This document shows positions 53,827-64,000 of a stretch of DNA of 64,000 nt, one piece after another. Each line of letters begins with the position of its first letter. Positions within the stretch are counted from its first letter, which is position 1. The notes beneath the pieces were generated by a model. That model saw only the letters and a program-made list of their open reading frames with translations. It was not told the DNA's origin and searched no databases. The translations under genes were made by a program, and so were the position numbers. This DNA is from Yersinia massiliensis (lineage in GTDB: Bacteria; Pseudomonadota; Gammaproteobacteria; Enterobacterales; Enterobacteriaceae), in the NCBI RefSeq assembly GCF_003048255.1, contig NZ_CP028487.1, positions 4,030,001 through 4,094,000 on the forward strand, read 5' to 3'.

Positions 53827-54441
53827 ATGCTTGAAACTTCTTTATTCGTCGCGACTCTTGCTACCTTGGGGATGCTCTCCCCTGGGCCTGACTTTTTTTT
53901 GGTCATCAAAAATGCTGCTCGCTACCGCCGCCCTGCCGCCATGATGACCGCGCTTGGCGTCGTTTTGGGTGTCGCGACACACATGTCTTACTGCGTGGCC
54001 GGTCTGGCAGTGGTTATCACCACCACCCCTTGGCTATTTAATCTGCTGAAATATGCTGGCGCCTGCTATTTGATTTGGATTGGTATTCAAGCTCTTCTGG
54101 CGCGTGGAGACAGTAAACTCAATATCGATAACGCCACACAGTCCCCCATCACGCTGAAAGCCGCCTTCTTACAGGGATACCTTTGCAACTTATTGAATCC
54201 CAAAGCGACACTTTTCTTCCTCGCCGTTTTCACTCAAATCTTACAGATCAACTCTGGCGTGGGTGAAAAACTGTGGTACGCCTCAATCATCTGGGTATTG
54301 GCCGTTATCTGGTGGCCTCTGCTGGTGATTCTAATTCAAAGTGCACCAGTACGTCGTGGTTTAGCAAAAGCACAAAAAGTGGTCGATAAACTACTGGGTG
54401 GCCTATTGATCGGCTTAGGCATCAAAGTCGCACTAAGCTAG
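53827..54441 (+). CDS. LysE/RhtB-family amino-acid exporter
   Basis: 204 aa with about six membrane segments. The family signature GMLSPGPDFFLVIKNAARYRR is at residues about 16-36, and LLNPKATLFFLAVF is the second conserved motif. Likely exports threonine, homoserine or a related amino acid (RhtC-like), but the substrate cannot be read from sequence. I chose ATG 53827 (MLETSLFVATLATL); the upstream open codons do not fit the family. Confidence 0.85.
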   Translation: MLETSLFVATLATLGMLSPGPDFFLVIKNAARYRRPAAMMTALGVVLGVATHMSYCVAGLAVVITTTPWLFNLLKYAGACYLIWIGIQALLARGDSKLNIDNATQSPITLKAAFLQGYLCNLLNPKATLFFLAVFTQILQINSGVGEKLWYASIIWVLAVIWWPLLVILIQSAPVRRGLAKAQKVVDKLLGGLLIGLGIKVALS

Positions 54442-54515
54442 CGATAGCGGTGTTTTAACCCGTTATCCTTAATATCCACAATACGGCGAGCACTAACATT
54501 GGTGAAGATCAATGT

Positions 54516-54572
54516 TGTTTATGAACAATATTATTGTTTATGAAAAATACTTCTGTTTATAACAAATACTGC
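54516..54572. repeat. Three tandem 19-bp repeats
   Basis: Three consecutive copies begin with TGTTTAT at 54516, 54535 and 54554, each 19 bp with drift in the second half. They lie in the gap between the exporter gene and the end of carB. Confidence 0.75.
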
Positions 54573-54612
54573 TAATTAGACTAAAGAACGCGATTTTATC
54601 ATCTCTAAGCAT

Positions 54613-54637
54613 AAAAAAAGGCGATGTCTCCATCGCC
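54613..54637 (-). terminator. carAB terminator
   Basis: On the minus strand GGCGATG-GAGA-CATCGCC is followed by seven T, 34 nt after the carB stop. Confidence 0.92.
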
Positions 54638-54670
54638 TCTTGTCTTGTCTACTGTGGTGTTACATCCACA

Positions 54671-57600
54671 TTAACCTTTCATATTCTTAATCTTGGCATG
54701 CATTTCTTGCACTGAAATCACCTGTTCAGTCGGATCTGCATTTAATGCCATCGCGGTAGCAAAACCGCCATTCAAGGTCGTGTCGTAATGCACTTTATAT
54801 TGCAAAGCACTGCGGCGAATCAGTTTGGAGTCTTCAATCGCCTGACGCCCCGCCGTTGTATTAACAATGTAAGTGTACTCACCATTCTTAATACGGTCCT
54901 GAATGTGTGGGCGACCTTCATGCACTTTATTGACCAAGCGCGGATTTATCCCTGCTTCACCCAGCACCACTGCGGTACCGTGGGTTGCATCCAGTTCAAA
55001 GCCCTGTTTCAGCAGTTTTGCTGCCAAATCAACCACCCGATGTTTATCACCTTCACGCACTGATAATAACGCTCGGCCACTCTTTTTCATGCCAGACTGA
55101 CTGCCCAACATCGCTTTAGAGAATGCTTCAGCAAAGGTACGACCAACACCCATGACTTCACCAGTCGAGCGCATTTCTGGCCCTAAAATCGGGTCAACGC
55201 CAGGGAATTTATTGAACGGCAAGACCACTTCTTTGACTGAGTAATAAGGTGGAATGATTTCTTCGGTGATACCTTGCTCAGCCAGTGATTGACCGACCAT
55301 CACGCGTGCAGCAATTTTTGCCAGTGGCATACCGGTCGCTTTTGAGACAAACGGCACAGTACGGGCAGCACGAGGGTTTACTTCAATCAGGTAAACCTCG
55401 TTATTCTTCACCGCAAACTGCACGTTCATTAAGCCACGCACGCATAGCTCAAAGGCCAACTTTTCGACTTGCTGGCGCATCACATCTTGGATTTCTTTGC
55501 TCAGCGTGTAGGCTGGCAGTGAACAAGCAGAGTCACCGGAGTGAACCCCCGCTTGTTCAATATGCTCCATGATCCCGCCAATAAGCACGCGCTCACCGTC
55601 ACAAATGGCATCGACATCGACCTCAACAGCATCATCAAGGAAGCGATCCAGCAGCACGGGTGCATCATTCGATACACTGACCGCGTTTTGGAAGTAACGA
55701 CGCAAATCAACTTCGTCATACACGATTTCCATTGCGCGGCCACCCAAGACATAGGATGGACGAACCACCAACGGGTAGCCCAAACCAGTCGCCTTCTCTA
55801 CCGCTTGTTCAATCGTGGCAACAGTGGCGTTCGCTGGCTGTTTAAGTCCCAAACGATTGACTGCCTGCTGGAAACGTTCACGGTCTTCAGCACGGTCGAT
55901 AGCATCAGGGCTGGTACCAATAACAGGTACACCAGCCGCTTCAAGTTCGCGTGCTAATTTCAATGGTGTTTGGCCACCGTACTGCACGATAACGCCTTGT
56001 GGCTTCTCGATACGTACAATTTCCAATACGTCTTCTAGCGTTACTGACTCAAAATAGAGGCGGTCAGAAGTGTCATAGTCGGTCGAAACCGTTTCTGGGT
56101 TACAGTTCACCATGATGGTTTCGTAACCATCGTCACGCAGCGCCAATGAAGCGTGTACGCAGCAATAGTCGAACTCTATCCCTTGACCGATACGGTTTGG
56201 TCCACCACCCAGTACCATCACCTTCGGACGATCACTGGTTGGGTTGGATTCGCACTCTTCCTCGTAGGTTGAGTACATGTAAGCCGTGTCAGTTGAGAAC
56301 TCTGCGGCGCAGGTATCGACGCGTTTGTAAACTGGATGCAGGCCGTGCTTGTAACGCAGTTTGCGCACTTCACTTTCTGCCGCACCCACCAATTTGGCTA
56401 AACGAGCATCAGCGAAACCTTTGCGTTTCAACTGGCGCATAAACTCAGCATTCAGACCATTGATACCGCACTCCGCTACACTTTCTTCTAGGCGAACCAG
56501 TTCTTCAATCTGTACCAAGAACCAGCGATCCACGTTCGTCAGATTAAAAATGCCATCAACCGACATGCCGGCACGGAAAGCATCAGCGATGAACCAGATA
56601 CGGTCAGAACCGGCTTCCTTCAATTCACGACGAATCTTGGTCAAGGCTTCAGGATCATCCAAGCTAACTTTCGGATCAAAACCCGTCGCGCCAACTTCCA
56701 GACCACGTAACGCTTTTTGCAGTGATTCTTGCATCGTACGACCGATTGCCATCACTTCACCGACAGATTTCATCTGTGTGGTTAGGCGGTCATTCGCACC
56801 GGCAAATTTTTCGAAGTTAAAGCGTGGGATTTTGGTCACAACGTAGTCAATAGAGGGCTCGAAAGACGCTGGTGTGCGACCACCGGTGATGTCATTCATC
56901 AACTCATCGAGCGTATAACCTACCGCCAGCTTGGCGGCAATTTTAGCAATCGGGAAGCCCGTCGCTTTAGACGCCAACGCTGAAGAGCGGGATACACGCG
57001 GGTTCATTTCAATGACAATCAAACGGCCGTTCTTCGGGTTAACCGAGAACTGGACATTAGAACCACCGGTTTCTACGCCGATTTCACGCAGTACTGCCAT
57101 CGAGGCATTACGCATGATTTGGTATTCTTTATCAGTCAGTGTTTGAGCTGGCGCGACAGTAATGGAGTCACCGGTATGGATACCCATTGCATCGAAGTTT
57201 TCGATTGAACACACGATGATGCAGTTGTCGTTCTTATCGCGAACCACTTCCATCTCATACTCTTTCCAACCAATCAGTGACTCATCAATCAACAATTCTT
57301 TCGTTGGTGACAAATCCAGACCGCGCTCGCAAATCTCTTCAAACTCTTCGCGGTTATAGGCAATACCGCCACCGGTGCCACCCATAGTAAAGGAAGGCCG
57401 GATAATACAAGGGAAGCCCACATCAGCCGCAACGGCCAGCGCTTCTTCCATATTATGTGCAATGCCAGAACGCGCCGTATCCAGACCAATTTTTTTCATC
57501 GCAATATCAAAGCGGCGACGGTCTTCTGCTTTATCAATCGCATCGGCGGTGGCACCAATCATGGTGACACCAAACTCAGCGAGAACACCTTGGCGTTCCA

Positions 57601-57904
57601 GTTCCAACGCGCAGTTCAGTGCTGTTTGGCCACCCATAGTCGGTAAAACGGCATCTGGGCGCTCTTTTTCGATGATTTTACGTACCACTTCCCAGTGGAT
57701 CGGCTCGATATAGGTTGCATCGGCCATTTCAGGGTCAGTCATGATGGTCGCAGGGTTTGAGTTCACCAGAATGACGCGGTAACCCTCTTCGCGCAGCGCT
57801 TTACAAGCCTGAGCACCCGAGTAGTCAAATTCACAAGCTTGGCCGATAACGATAGGGCCTGCGCCCAGAATCAGGATGCTTTTTATATCTGTACGTTTTG
57901 GCAT
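54671..57904 (-). CDS. carB: Carbamoyl-phosphate synthase large subunit
   Basis: 1077-aa synthetase with two homologous ATP-grasp halves. It makes carbamoyl phosphate from bicarbonate, ammonia (from CarA) and two ATP for arginine and pyrimidine synthesis. Each half begins with a glycine-rich segment ([26 protein letters not shown] and [26 protein letters not shown]). The C-terminal MGS-like domain binds UMP/ornithine. Starts 15 nt after carA. Confidence 0.98.
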   Translation of the reverse strand: MPKRTDIKSILILGAGPIVIGQACEFDYSGAQACKALREEGYRVILVNSNPATIMTDPEMADATYIEPIHWEVVRKIIEKERPDAVLPTMGGQTALNCALELERQGVLAEFGVTMIGATADAIDKAEDRRRFDIAMKKIGLDTARSGIAHNMEEALAVAADVGFPCIIRPSFTMGGTGGGIAYNREEFEEICERGLDLSPTKELLIDESLIGWKEYEMEVVRDKNDNCIIVCSIENFDAMGIHTGDSITVAPAQTLTDKEYQIMRNASMAVLREIGVETGGSNVQFSVNPKNGRLIVIEMNPRVSRSSALASKATGFPIAKIAAKLAVGYTLDELMNDITGGRTPASFEPSIDYVVTKIPRFNFEKFAGANDRLTTQMKSVGEVMAIGRTMQESLQKALRGLEVGATGFDPKVSLDDPEALTKIRRELKEAGSDRIWFIADAFRAGMSVDGIFNLTNVDRWFLVQIEELVRLEESVAECGINGLNAEFMRQLKRKGFADARLAKLVGAAESEVRKLRYKHGLHPVYKRVDTCAAEFSTDTAYMYSTYEEECESNPTSDRPKVMVLGGGPNRIGQGIEFDYCCVHASLALRDDGYETIMVNCNPETVSTDYDTSDRLYFESVTLEDVLEIVRIEKPQGVIVQYGGQTPLKLARELEAAGVPVIGTSPDAIDRAEDRERFQQAVNRLGLKQPANATVATIEQAVEKATGLGYPLVVRPSYVLGGRAMEIVYDEVDLRRYFQNAVSVSNDAPVLLDRFLDDAVEVDVDAICDGERVLIGGIMEHIEQAGVHSGDSACSLPAYTLSKEIQDVMRQQVEKLAFELCVRGLMNVQFAVKNNEVYLIEVNPRAARTVPFVSKATGMPLAKIAARVMVGQSLAEQGITEEIIPPYYSVKEVVLPFNKFPGVDPILGPEMRSTGEVMGVGRTFAEAFSKAMLGSQSGMKKSGRALLSVREGDKHRVVDLAAKLLKQGFELDATHGTAVVLGEAGINPRLVNKVHEGRPHIQDRIKNGEYTYIVNTTAGRQAIEDSKLIRRSALQYKVHYDTTLNGGFATAMALNADPTEQVISVQEMHAKIKNMKG

Positions 57905-57919
57905 GGTAATCGCTCCTGA

Positions 57920-59077
57920 TTATTTATGGGTGTGGCTAGCAGCACGATAAGCTTCAATCAGCTCGATAAAGTGATCAAACAACGGAGCAGCATCATGCGG
58001 CCCTGGGCTGGCTTCGGGGTGACCTTGGAAGCTGAACGCTGCTTTATCGGTGCGATGAATGCCTTGCAGCGAACCATCGAATAATGAAACGTGCGTAGTG
58101 CGCAGGTTAGCGGGTAATGTGGTTTCATCTACGGCGAAACCGTGGTTCTGCGCAGTGATCATGACGCAATCGGCATCTAAATCTTTAACTGGGTGGTTAC
58201 CACCGTGGTGACCAAACTTCATTTTTACCGTTTTTGCGCCACTGGCCAGAGCCAGTAATTGATGACCTAGGCAGATACCAAATACGGGGATATCCGTTTC
58301 AAGGAAGCGCTTAATGGCTGTGATAGCATAATCACATGGTTCAGGATCCCCTGGCCCATTAGATAAGAAAATACCATCCGGATTCAGCTTCAGAACCTCT
58401 TCAGCAGGGGTTTGTGCCGGAACCACCGTCAGGCGGCAACCGCGGTCTACCAACATGCGCAGGATATTGCGCTTCACACCATAGTCGTAAGCCACAACGT
58501 GGAAGGGTAAATCTTCTGGCTGCTTCGCCGCAGGCAAATCATTCTCCAGCGTCCAACTGCCTTGTAGCCACTCGTAGCTATCTTTCGTGGTCACTTCTTT
58601 CGCTAAATCCATCCCTTTCAGGCCAGGGAATGCTTTTGCTTTTTCCAATGCTAAAGCGGCATCAGACAAGTCACCCACAATAATACAGCCGTTCTGCGCA
58701 CCTTTTTCACGCAGCAACCGAGTCAGCTTACGAGTATCGATATCCGCAATCGCAACAATGTTGTGACGCTTGAGATACTCGGCTAAGCCTTCTTCATTAC
58801 GGTAGTTGCTGGCAATTAATGGTAGGTCGCGAATAACCAGACCTTGGGCGTGTACTGCGGAGGATTCTTCATCAGAGGCATTAGTGCCGACATTGCCGAT
58901 ATGGGGATAAGTAAGAGTGACGATCTGGCGGGAGTAGGAAGGATCAGTGAGGATTTCTTGATAACCGGTCATCGACGTATTGAAGACCACTTCCCCCACT
59001 GCCGTACCCTCTGCCCCGATGGCCCGACCGTGAAATTGGGTTCCGTCTTCGAGAACCAATAGCGCTGACTTAATCAA
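57920..59077 (-). CDS. carA: Carbamoyl-phosphate synthase small (glutaminase) subunit
   Basis: 385 aa. The C-terminal class I glutamine amidotransferase domain has the nucleophile in [14 protein letters not shown] and the His-Glu pair in [13 protein letters not shown] place the start at TTG 59077 (read [19 protein letters not shown]). GGAGG lies just upstream, and E. coli carA also starts at UUG at this position. The ORF extends 9 codons further but those overlap the ribosome site. Supplies ammonia to CarB. Confidence 0.95.
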   Translation of the reverse strand: MIKSALLVLEDGTQFHGRAIGAEGTAVGEVVFNTSMTGYQEILTDPSYSRQIVTLTYPHIGNVGTNASDEESSAVHAQGLVIRDLPLIASNYRNEEGLAEYLKRHNIVAIADIDTRKLTRLLREKGAQNGCIIVGDLSDAALALEKAKAFPGLKGMDLAKEVTTKDSYEWLQGSWTLENDLPAAKQPEDLPFHVVAYDYGVKRNILRMLVDRGCRLTVVPAQTPAEEVLKLNPDGIFLSNGPGDPEPCDYAITAIKRFLETDIPVFGICLGHQLLALASGAKTVKMKFGHHGGNHPVKDLDADCVMITAQNHGFAVDETTLPANLRTTHVSLFDGSLQGIHRTDKAAFSFQGHPEASPGPHDAAPLFDHFIELIEAYRAASHTHK

Positions 59078-59108
59078 AACACCCTCCAAGGAATAAACAG
59101 TCACATTA

Positions 59109-59126
59109 TTTGCATATTAATTCACA
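59109..59126 (-). promoter_or_regulatory. ArgR (ARG) box upstream of carA
   Basis: TGCATATTAATTCA (59111-59124) matches 13 of 14 core positions of the ARG box TGAATWWWWATTCA. It lies about 35 nt upstream of the carA start, where the arginine-repressed car promoter is expected. A second, much weaker half-site follows. I do not see a clear PurR box. Confidence 0.75.
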
Positions 59127-59470
59127 TCTAACGATCTAAATCAATGCAAAAACCGCCCTCAAAGCTAATTTTTGGCAAATTGGGCGCATTTTAATGATGA
59201 GTGATGCTCTTGTCTACTAATAGTGCCATTTTTTCTCTATTTTTTGCCGTTTTCATTAAAATAAGTGAGTTATCACGGCAAAATCACATACTAACTTTAT
59301 AGAGTAATCGGTTGCGAGGGCCAATGGTTGGTAAATAGTGGTTCAGAAGGGCGAAAAGTACATATGCTTGCTTCATTTAGGAGATAAAAGGGGAAAACAT
59401 CACTTAAAACACAATGTTTTGTAGCTAATAGACAAAAATTGGATTGAAAGTGGAAATTAAGTGACAAAAT
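59127..59470. other. carA-dapB intergenic region
   Basis: About 340 bp of AT-rich DNA upstream of carA should contain the second car promoter and its IHF/PepA-type control region. No convincing gene is present: the 61-codon frame at 59297-59482 has no ribosome site and overlaps the dapB terminator. Confidence 0.4.
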
Positions 59471-59496
59471 AAAAAAGGACAATAAAATATTGCCCT
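59470..59496 (-). terminator. dapB terminator
   Basis: On the minus strand AGGGCAATA-TTT-TATTGTCCT, with one mismatch in the stem, is followed by TTTTTT. Confidence 0.8.
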
Positions 59497-59550
59497 ATTA
59501 TCAAATGATTATGATAAAAACAACCACATCACTGGCTGTGCTTTACATCG

Positions 59551-60721
<1,171 letters not shown>

Positions 60722-60747
60722 AAAAAAAAGCAGCCACTGCGGCTGCT
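60722..60747 (-). terminator. ileS-lspA-fkpB-ispH operon terminator
   Basis: On the minus strand AGCAGCC-GCAGT-GGCTGCT is followed by eight T, 40 nt after the ispH stop. Confidence 0.93.
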
Positions 60748-60786
60748 TAGTATGGGTTAACGCATATATATCTGTGCTGAAAAGAA

Positions 60787-61740
60787 TCAATCGATCTGTT
60801 TGATATCCACACGTAATTCTTTGGGAACTTCGAAGACGATGCTCTCTTCACGACCGCTGAGCTCAATAGAACCGCCGGCACCCAGTTCTTGCAAACGTGA
60901 AATCACTTGTTGCACCAAGATATCAGGAGCCGAGGCACCAGCCGTCACACCAATCCGCGCAGCGCCTGCTAGCCATGACTCTTGGATATCAGCAGCAGAG
61001 TCAATCAGGTAAGCTGATTTCCCCATTCGCTGAGCCAACTCAGCCAACCGGTTAGAGTTAGAAGAGTTTTTCGAGCCAACAACGAGTACCACATCGGTAT
61101 CATTGGCTAGATTACGTACCGCTTCTTGCCGATTGGTTGTGGCATAGCAGATATCATCTTTGCGTGGACCAACAATCTTCGGAAAACGTTTATGCAGCGC
61201 ATCAATAACGGCAGATGTATCATCAACGGACAAAGTCGTTTGTGTCATGAAACACAGATTATCTTCGTCTTTGACATTCAGAGCCCAAACATCCTCGGGT
61301 GACTCAACCAGATACATCCCCCCTTTCGGGTTGCTGTATTGCCCCATCGTGCCTTCGACTTCCGGATGACCCGCATGACCAATCAGGATAGCTTCTTTAC
61401 CTTTACGGCTGGCGCGTGCAACTTCCATATGCACTTTAGTCACCAACGGACAGGTTGCATCAAACAACATCGTTAACTCACGTTCACGGGCTTCCGCACG
61501 AACTGCCTGTGAAACCCCGTGGGCAGAAAAAATCAGAATCGAACCATCAGGCACTTCAGAGATTTCTTCGATGAAAATAGCCCCACGTTCACGCAGACTA
61601 TCAACCACATAACGGTTGTGTACCACTTCATGCCGCACATAAATGGGCGCGCCGTACATTTCAATCGCGCGTTCAACAATACTGATAGCCCGATCAACTC
61701 CGGCGCAAAAGCCTCGTGGATTAGCCAGCAATATCTGCAT
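60787..61740 (-). CDS. ispH: 4-hydroxy-3-methylbut-2-enyl diphosphate reductase
   Basis: 317-aa Fe-S enzyme for the last step of the MEP isoprenoid pathway (HMBPP to IPP and DMAPP). The three cluster cysteines are in GFCAGVDRA (Cys12), DATCPLV and [11 protein letters not shown]. Conserved [15 protein letters not shown] and [10 protein letters not shown] form the active site. ATG 61740 ([10 protein letters not shown]) is preceded by AGGAGG; the open frame upstream lies within fkpB. Overlaps fkpB by 20 nt. Confidence 0.97.
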   Translation of the reverse strand: MQILLANPRGFCAGVDRAISIVERAIEMYGAPIYVRHEVVHNRYVVDSLRERGAIFIEEISEVPDGSILIFSAHGVSQAVRAEARERELTMLFDATCPLVTKVHMEVARASRKGKEAILIGHAGHPEVEGTMGQYSNPKGGMYLVESPEDVWALNVKDEDNLCFMTQTTLSVDDTSAVIDALHKRFPKIVGPRKDDICYATTNRQEAVRNLANDTDVVLVVGSKNSSNSNRLAELAQRMGKSAYLIDSAADIQESWLAGAARIGVTAGASAPDILVQQVISRLQELGAGGSIELSGREESIVFEVPKELRVDIKQID

Positions 61741-62206
61741 GGGCAGCCTCCTGTTGGGGGTCAATCTCCAGCACTTCAATTTCAAAGCTGACGATATGTC
61801 CTGCCAACGGGTGATTAAAATCAACAGTAATAGACTCTTCTGCAACCTCACGCACCACACCCGGCATTTCACTGCCATCGCGCGCGGTAAAGAGCATGAT
61901 GGTGCCGGCATCCGGCACCCCTGTTAACGCAAAATCACGCTGAGTGAAATACTGAATCAGGTCAGGACTTTCTATGCCAAACGCATCTTCAGGTTGCAAG
62001 GTAAAAGTATGCTTATCACCCACTTTCAAGCCAATTAGCTGCTGCTCCAATGCATCGGATAGGCTGTTATCGCCTAGCCGAAATAGTGCAGGTTTCCCGT
62101 TAATATGGGTTGATTCCGCCGTTGAGCCATCTTCCAGCTTCAGAGTGAAGTGCACCAATACCGCACTGTTGTCTTGTACTTGAATACTTTGCACACCTTC
62201 AGACAT
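61721..62206 (-). CDS. fkpB: FKBP-type peptidyl-prolyl isomerase (SlpA/FkpB)
   Basis: 161-aa SlyD-like FKBP. FKBP core [21 protein letters not shown], insert-in-flap domain with [14 protein letters not shown], and C-terminal [23 protein letters not shown]. Folding helper in the cytoplasm. ATG 62206 ([13 protein letters not shown]) lies 1 nt after the lspA stop. Part of ileS-lspA-fkpB-ispH. Confidence 0.95.
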   Translation of the reverse strand: MSEGVQSIQVQDNSAVLVHFTLKLEDGSTAESTHINGKPALFRLGDNSLSDALEQQLIGLKVGDKHTFTLQPEDAFGIESPDLIQYFTQRDFALTGVPDAGTIMLFTARDGSEMPGVVREVAEESITVDFNHPLAGHIVSFEIEVLEIDPQQEAAHADIAG

Positions 62207-62207
62207 A

Positions 62208-62720
62208 TCACTCACCTTCTTTATCAATCGCCGTTTTATCAGCTGGGCTCAAGAAGCCTTCAAATATCACCAACGCAGCACCGATACAAATCGCGACATC
62301 GGCCAGATTGAACGTCGGGAAGTGCCAATTATTGACGTAGAAATCGATGAAATCGTTCACTGCGCCATGTACTAAACGGTCAAACAAATTCCCGAGAGCA
62401 CCACCAATAATTAATGCATAAGCACAGTTTATCAGGCGTTGTTTAGCCGTGGAGCGGTACATCATCACCATCAATACAACTGAAATACCGATGGCAATCC
62501 CAGCAAAGAACCAGCGCTGCCAACCGCTTTTATCCGCAAGGAAGCTAAATGCCGCACCATAGTTTTGCGCATAGGTCAGATTGAAAAAAGGAATCAGTGG
62601 CATGGATTCATACAACGCAAAGTGGGTCATAACCCACTGTTTGCTGCCAAGATCCAAAATCACCACCAGTACCGCTAGCCATAGCCAACGCAATCCGGTC
62701 GAACAAATAGGCTTACTCAT
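62208..62720 (-). CDS. lspA: Lipoprotein signal peptidase II
   Basis: 170-aa inner-membrane aspartyl protease that removes signal peptides from diacylglyceryl-prolipoproteins; target of globomycin. Four membrane helices. Catalytic aspartates are in [19 protein letters not shown] and [12 protein letters not shown]. Start and ileS stop overlap as TAATG. Confidence 0.97.
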   Translation of the reverse strand: MSKPICSTGLRWLWLAVLVVILDLGSKQWVMTHFALYESMPLIPFFNLTYAQNYGAAFSFLADKSGWQRWFFAGIAIGISVVLMVMMYRSTAKQRLINCAYALIIGGALGNLFDRLVHGAVNDFIDFYVNNWHFPTFNLADVAICIGAALVIFEGFLSPADKTAIDKEGE

Positions 62721-64000
62721 TAGGCAAACTTACGCTCTTCACCGTTACCGGCGACGTTAGTAACACAGCGACCACACAGTTCAGCATGTTCCGCCACCAA
62801 ACCGACATCTTGGGTGTAATGCCAGCAACGTGGACACTTCTCACCGTCAGCCTTGTTAAAGGTAATTTTCAGACCGGTGATCAGCTCACTTTGCACGGCA
62901 TCATCACCTGCTTGAGCATAATCTGCGACAGTCGCACCAGAAGTCAGCAACACAAAGCGCAGCTCATCTTGCAAGCTGTTCAAACGTGCCGCTAATTCAG
63001 GTTCGGCGTACAAAGTCACTGCGGCTTCTAACGAACCACCGATACGCTTATCGCTACGAGCCTGCTCTAATACTTTGTTGACTTCACCACGGACTTTCAG
63101 CAGCTCGGCCCAGAAAGTATCGTTCATGCCCTCAGTGCTCGCCAACCCGAACAAGCCGTCATACCATTCTTCAGTGAAAACATACTGCGGCCGCTCACCC
63201 GGCAGTTGATTCCAAATTTCGTCGGCCGTGAAGGACATGATAGGAGCCATCCAGCGAACCAAGGCTTCAGCAATATGGAATAACGCAGTTTGGCAGCTAC
63301 GACGGGCAACGCTATCACTTTTCGCGGTGTACTGGCGGTCTTTGATGATATCCAGATAGAAAGAACCCATCTCAACCGAGCAGAACTGCATCAAACGTTG
63401 CACAACCAAATGGAAATCGTAATTTTCATATGCTTGCATGATCTCAGCTTGTGCCGCTTGAGCACGGCCTACCGCCCAGCGATCCACCACAACCATATCT
63501 TCTGGTTTCACCTGATGTACGGCAGGATCAAAGCCATTCAGGTTAGCCAGCAAGAAGCGTGCTGTATTACGAATACGGCGATAAGAGTCAGCAGAACGTT
63601 TTAGTATTTCATCAGAAACAGCAATTTCGCCGGTGTAATCGGTCGAAGCGACCCACAGACGCAGGATGTCACCACCCAACTTGTTCATGACATCTTGCGG
63701 GCTAATGGTGTTCCCGATGGATTTGGACATTTTGCGCCCTTGACCATCAACGGTGAACCCATGAGTCAACACTTGACGATAAGGCGCTTTGCCCTTCATC
63801 GCAGTCGCAATCATCAGTGATGACATAAACCAGCCGCGGTGCTGGTCAGAACCTTCCAAATACATATCTGGGCTATGACCATTAAACTCAGGGCGCACAT
63901 CAACCACAGAAGAATGGGTTGAACCAGAGTCAAACCACACGTCTAAGGTATCTGGTACCTTAATGTAATCGGCTGCATCAGCCCCTAAGATCTCAGCAGG
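62720..64000 (-). CDS. ileS: Isoleucyl-tRNA synthetase, 5' part missing at window edge
   Basis: The frame is open from the window end through 426 codons, the C-terminal part of a roughly 938-aa class I synthetase. It includes [13 protein letters not shown], the KMSKS loop in [12 protein letters not shown], the anticodon-binding helical domain and the C-terminal zinc finger (CPRCWHY ... CGRCV). It is upstream of lspA with a 1-nt stop/start overlap. Confidence 0.97.
   Translation of the reverse strand, partial: PAEILGADAADYIKVPDTLDVWFDSGSTHSSVVDVRPEFNGHSPDMYLEGSDQHRGWFMSSLMIATAMKGKAPYRQVLTHGFTVDGQGRKMSKSIGNTISPQDVMNKLGGDILRLWVASTDYTGEIAVSDEILKRSADSYRRIRNTARFLLANLNGFDPAVHQVKPEDMVVVDRWAVGRAQAAQAEIMQAYENYDFHLVVQRLMQFCSVEMGSFYLDIIKDRQYTAKSDSVARRSCQTALFHIAEALVRWMAPIMSFTADEIWNQLPGERPQYVFTEEWYDGLFGLASTEGMNDTFWAELLKVRGEVNKVLEQARSDKRIGGSLEAAVTLYAEPELAARLNSLQDELRFVLLTSGATVADYAQAGDDAVQSELITGLKITFNKADGEKCPRCWHYTQDVGLVAEHAELCGRCVTNVAGNGEERKFA

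Noticed and set aside
59297..59482. 61-codon minus-strand frame between carA and dapB
   Set aside because: Overlaps the dapB terminator and has no ribosome site or family resemblance.

Overview
The window looks like a chromosomal segment of a Yersinia species outside the pestis/pseudotuberculosis group, or a very close Yersiniaceae relative. The LptD, SurA, PdxA and KsgA proteins read as close Yersinia homologues. Base composition is about 47-50% GC in the core genes. The backbone gene order matches the E. coli leu-car region, but several blocks have been inserted. The presence of tryptophanase suggests an indole-positive species. The exact species cannot be named from sequence reading alone.

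Left part (1-16 kb): ilvI (cut by the window edge), an AMP-binding acyl-CoA ligase, leuO, then the leucine operon with its leader peptide leuL, attenuator and leuABCD. A tryptophan-catabolism operon follows (leader peptide tnaC, tnaA, and a tryptophan permease of the Mtr/TnaB family). setA (sugar efflux) is convergent with it. Next to setA I find a homologue of the small RNA SgrS, which the protein ORFs do not reveal.

Middle (16-31 kb): a glycyl radical enzyme and its activase (pflF/pflE, E. coli ybiW/ybiY) are wedged between sgrS-setA and sgrR, so they split the sugar-phosphate stress locus. sgrR is followed by the thiamine uptake operon thiBPQ. This operon is preceded by a TPP riboswitch whose P3 arm carries an insertion of nearly 190 nt with a palindromic element. 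yabI, polB and rapA come next.

31-42 kb: a complete aerobactin locus lies between rapA and rluA, which are neighbours in E. coli. It has iucABCD-iutA on the plus strand and, divergently, shiF plus a siderophore-interacting reductase. Two Fur-box-like sites cover the shared promoter. No integrase, transposase or tRNA flanks it.

42-64 kb: rluA, an AT-rich orphan gene with a polysaccharide-lyase/lectin-like look, djlA, then lptD-surA-pdxA-ksgA-apaG-apaH, folA, yjjP-yjjB, a LysE/RhtB exporter, carAB, dapB, and ispH-fkpB-lspA-ileS (ileS cut by the window edge).

The most interesting point is functional. The pflF (YbiW) family has been reported to cleave 1,5-anhydroglucitol-6-phosphate, a sugar phosphate that ordinary glycolysis cannot use. 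Its position inside the sgrR/sgrS/setA locus suggests that detoxification by catabolism and the sugar-phosphate stress response are linked here.
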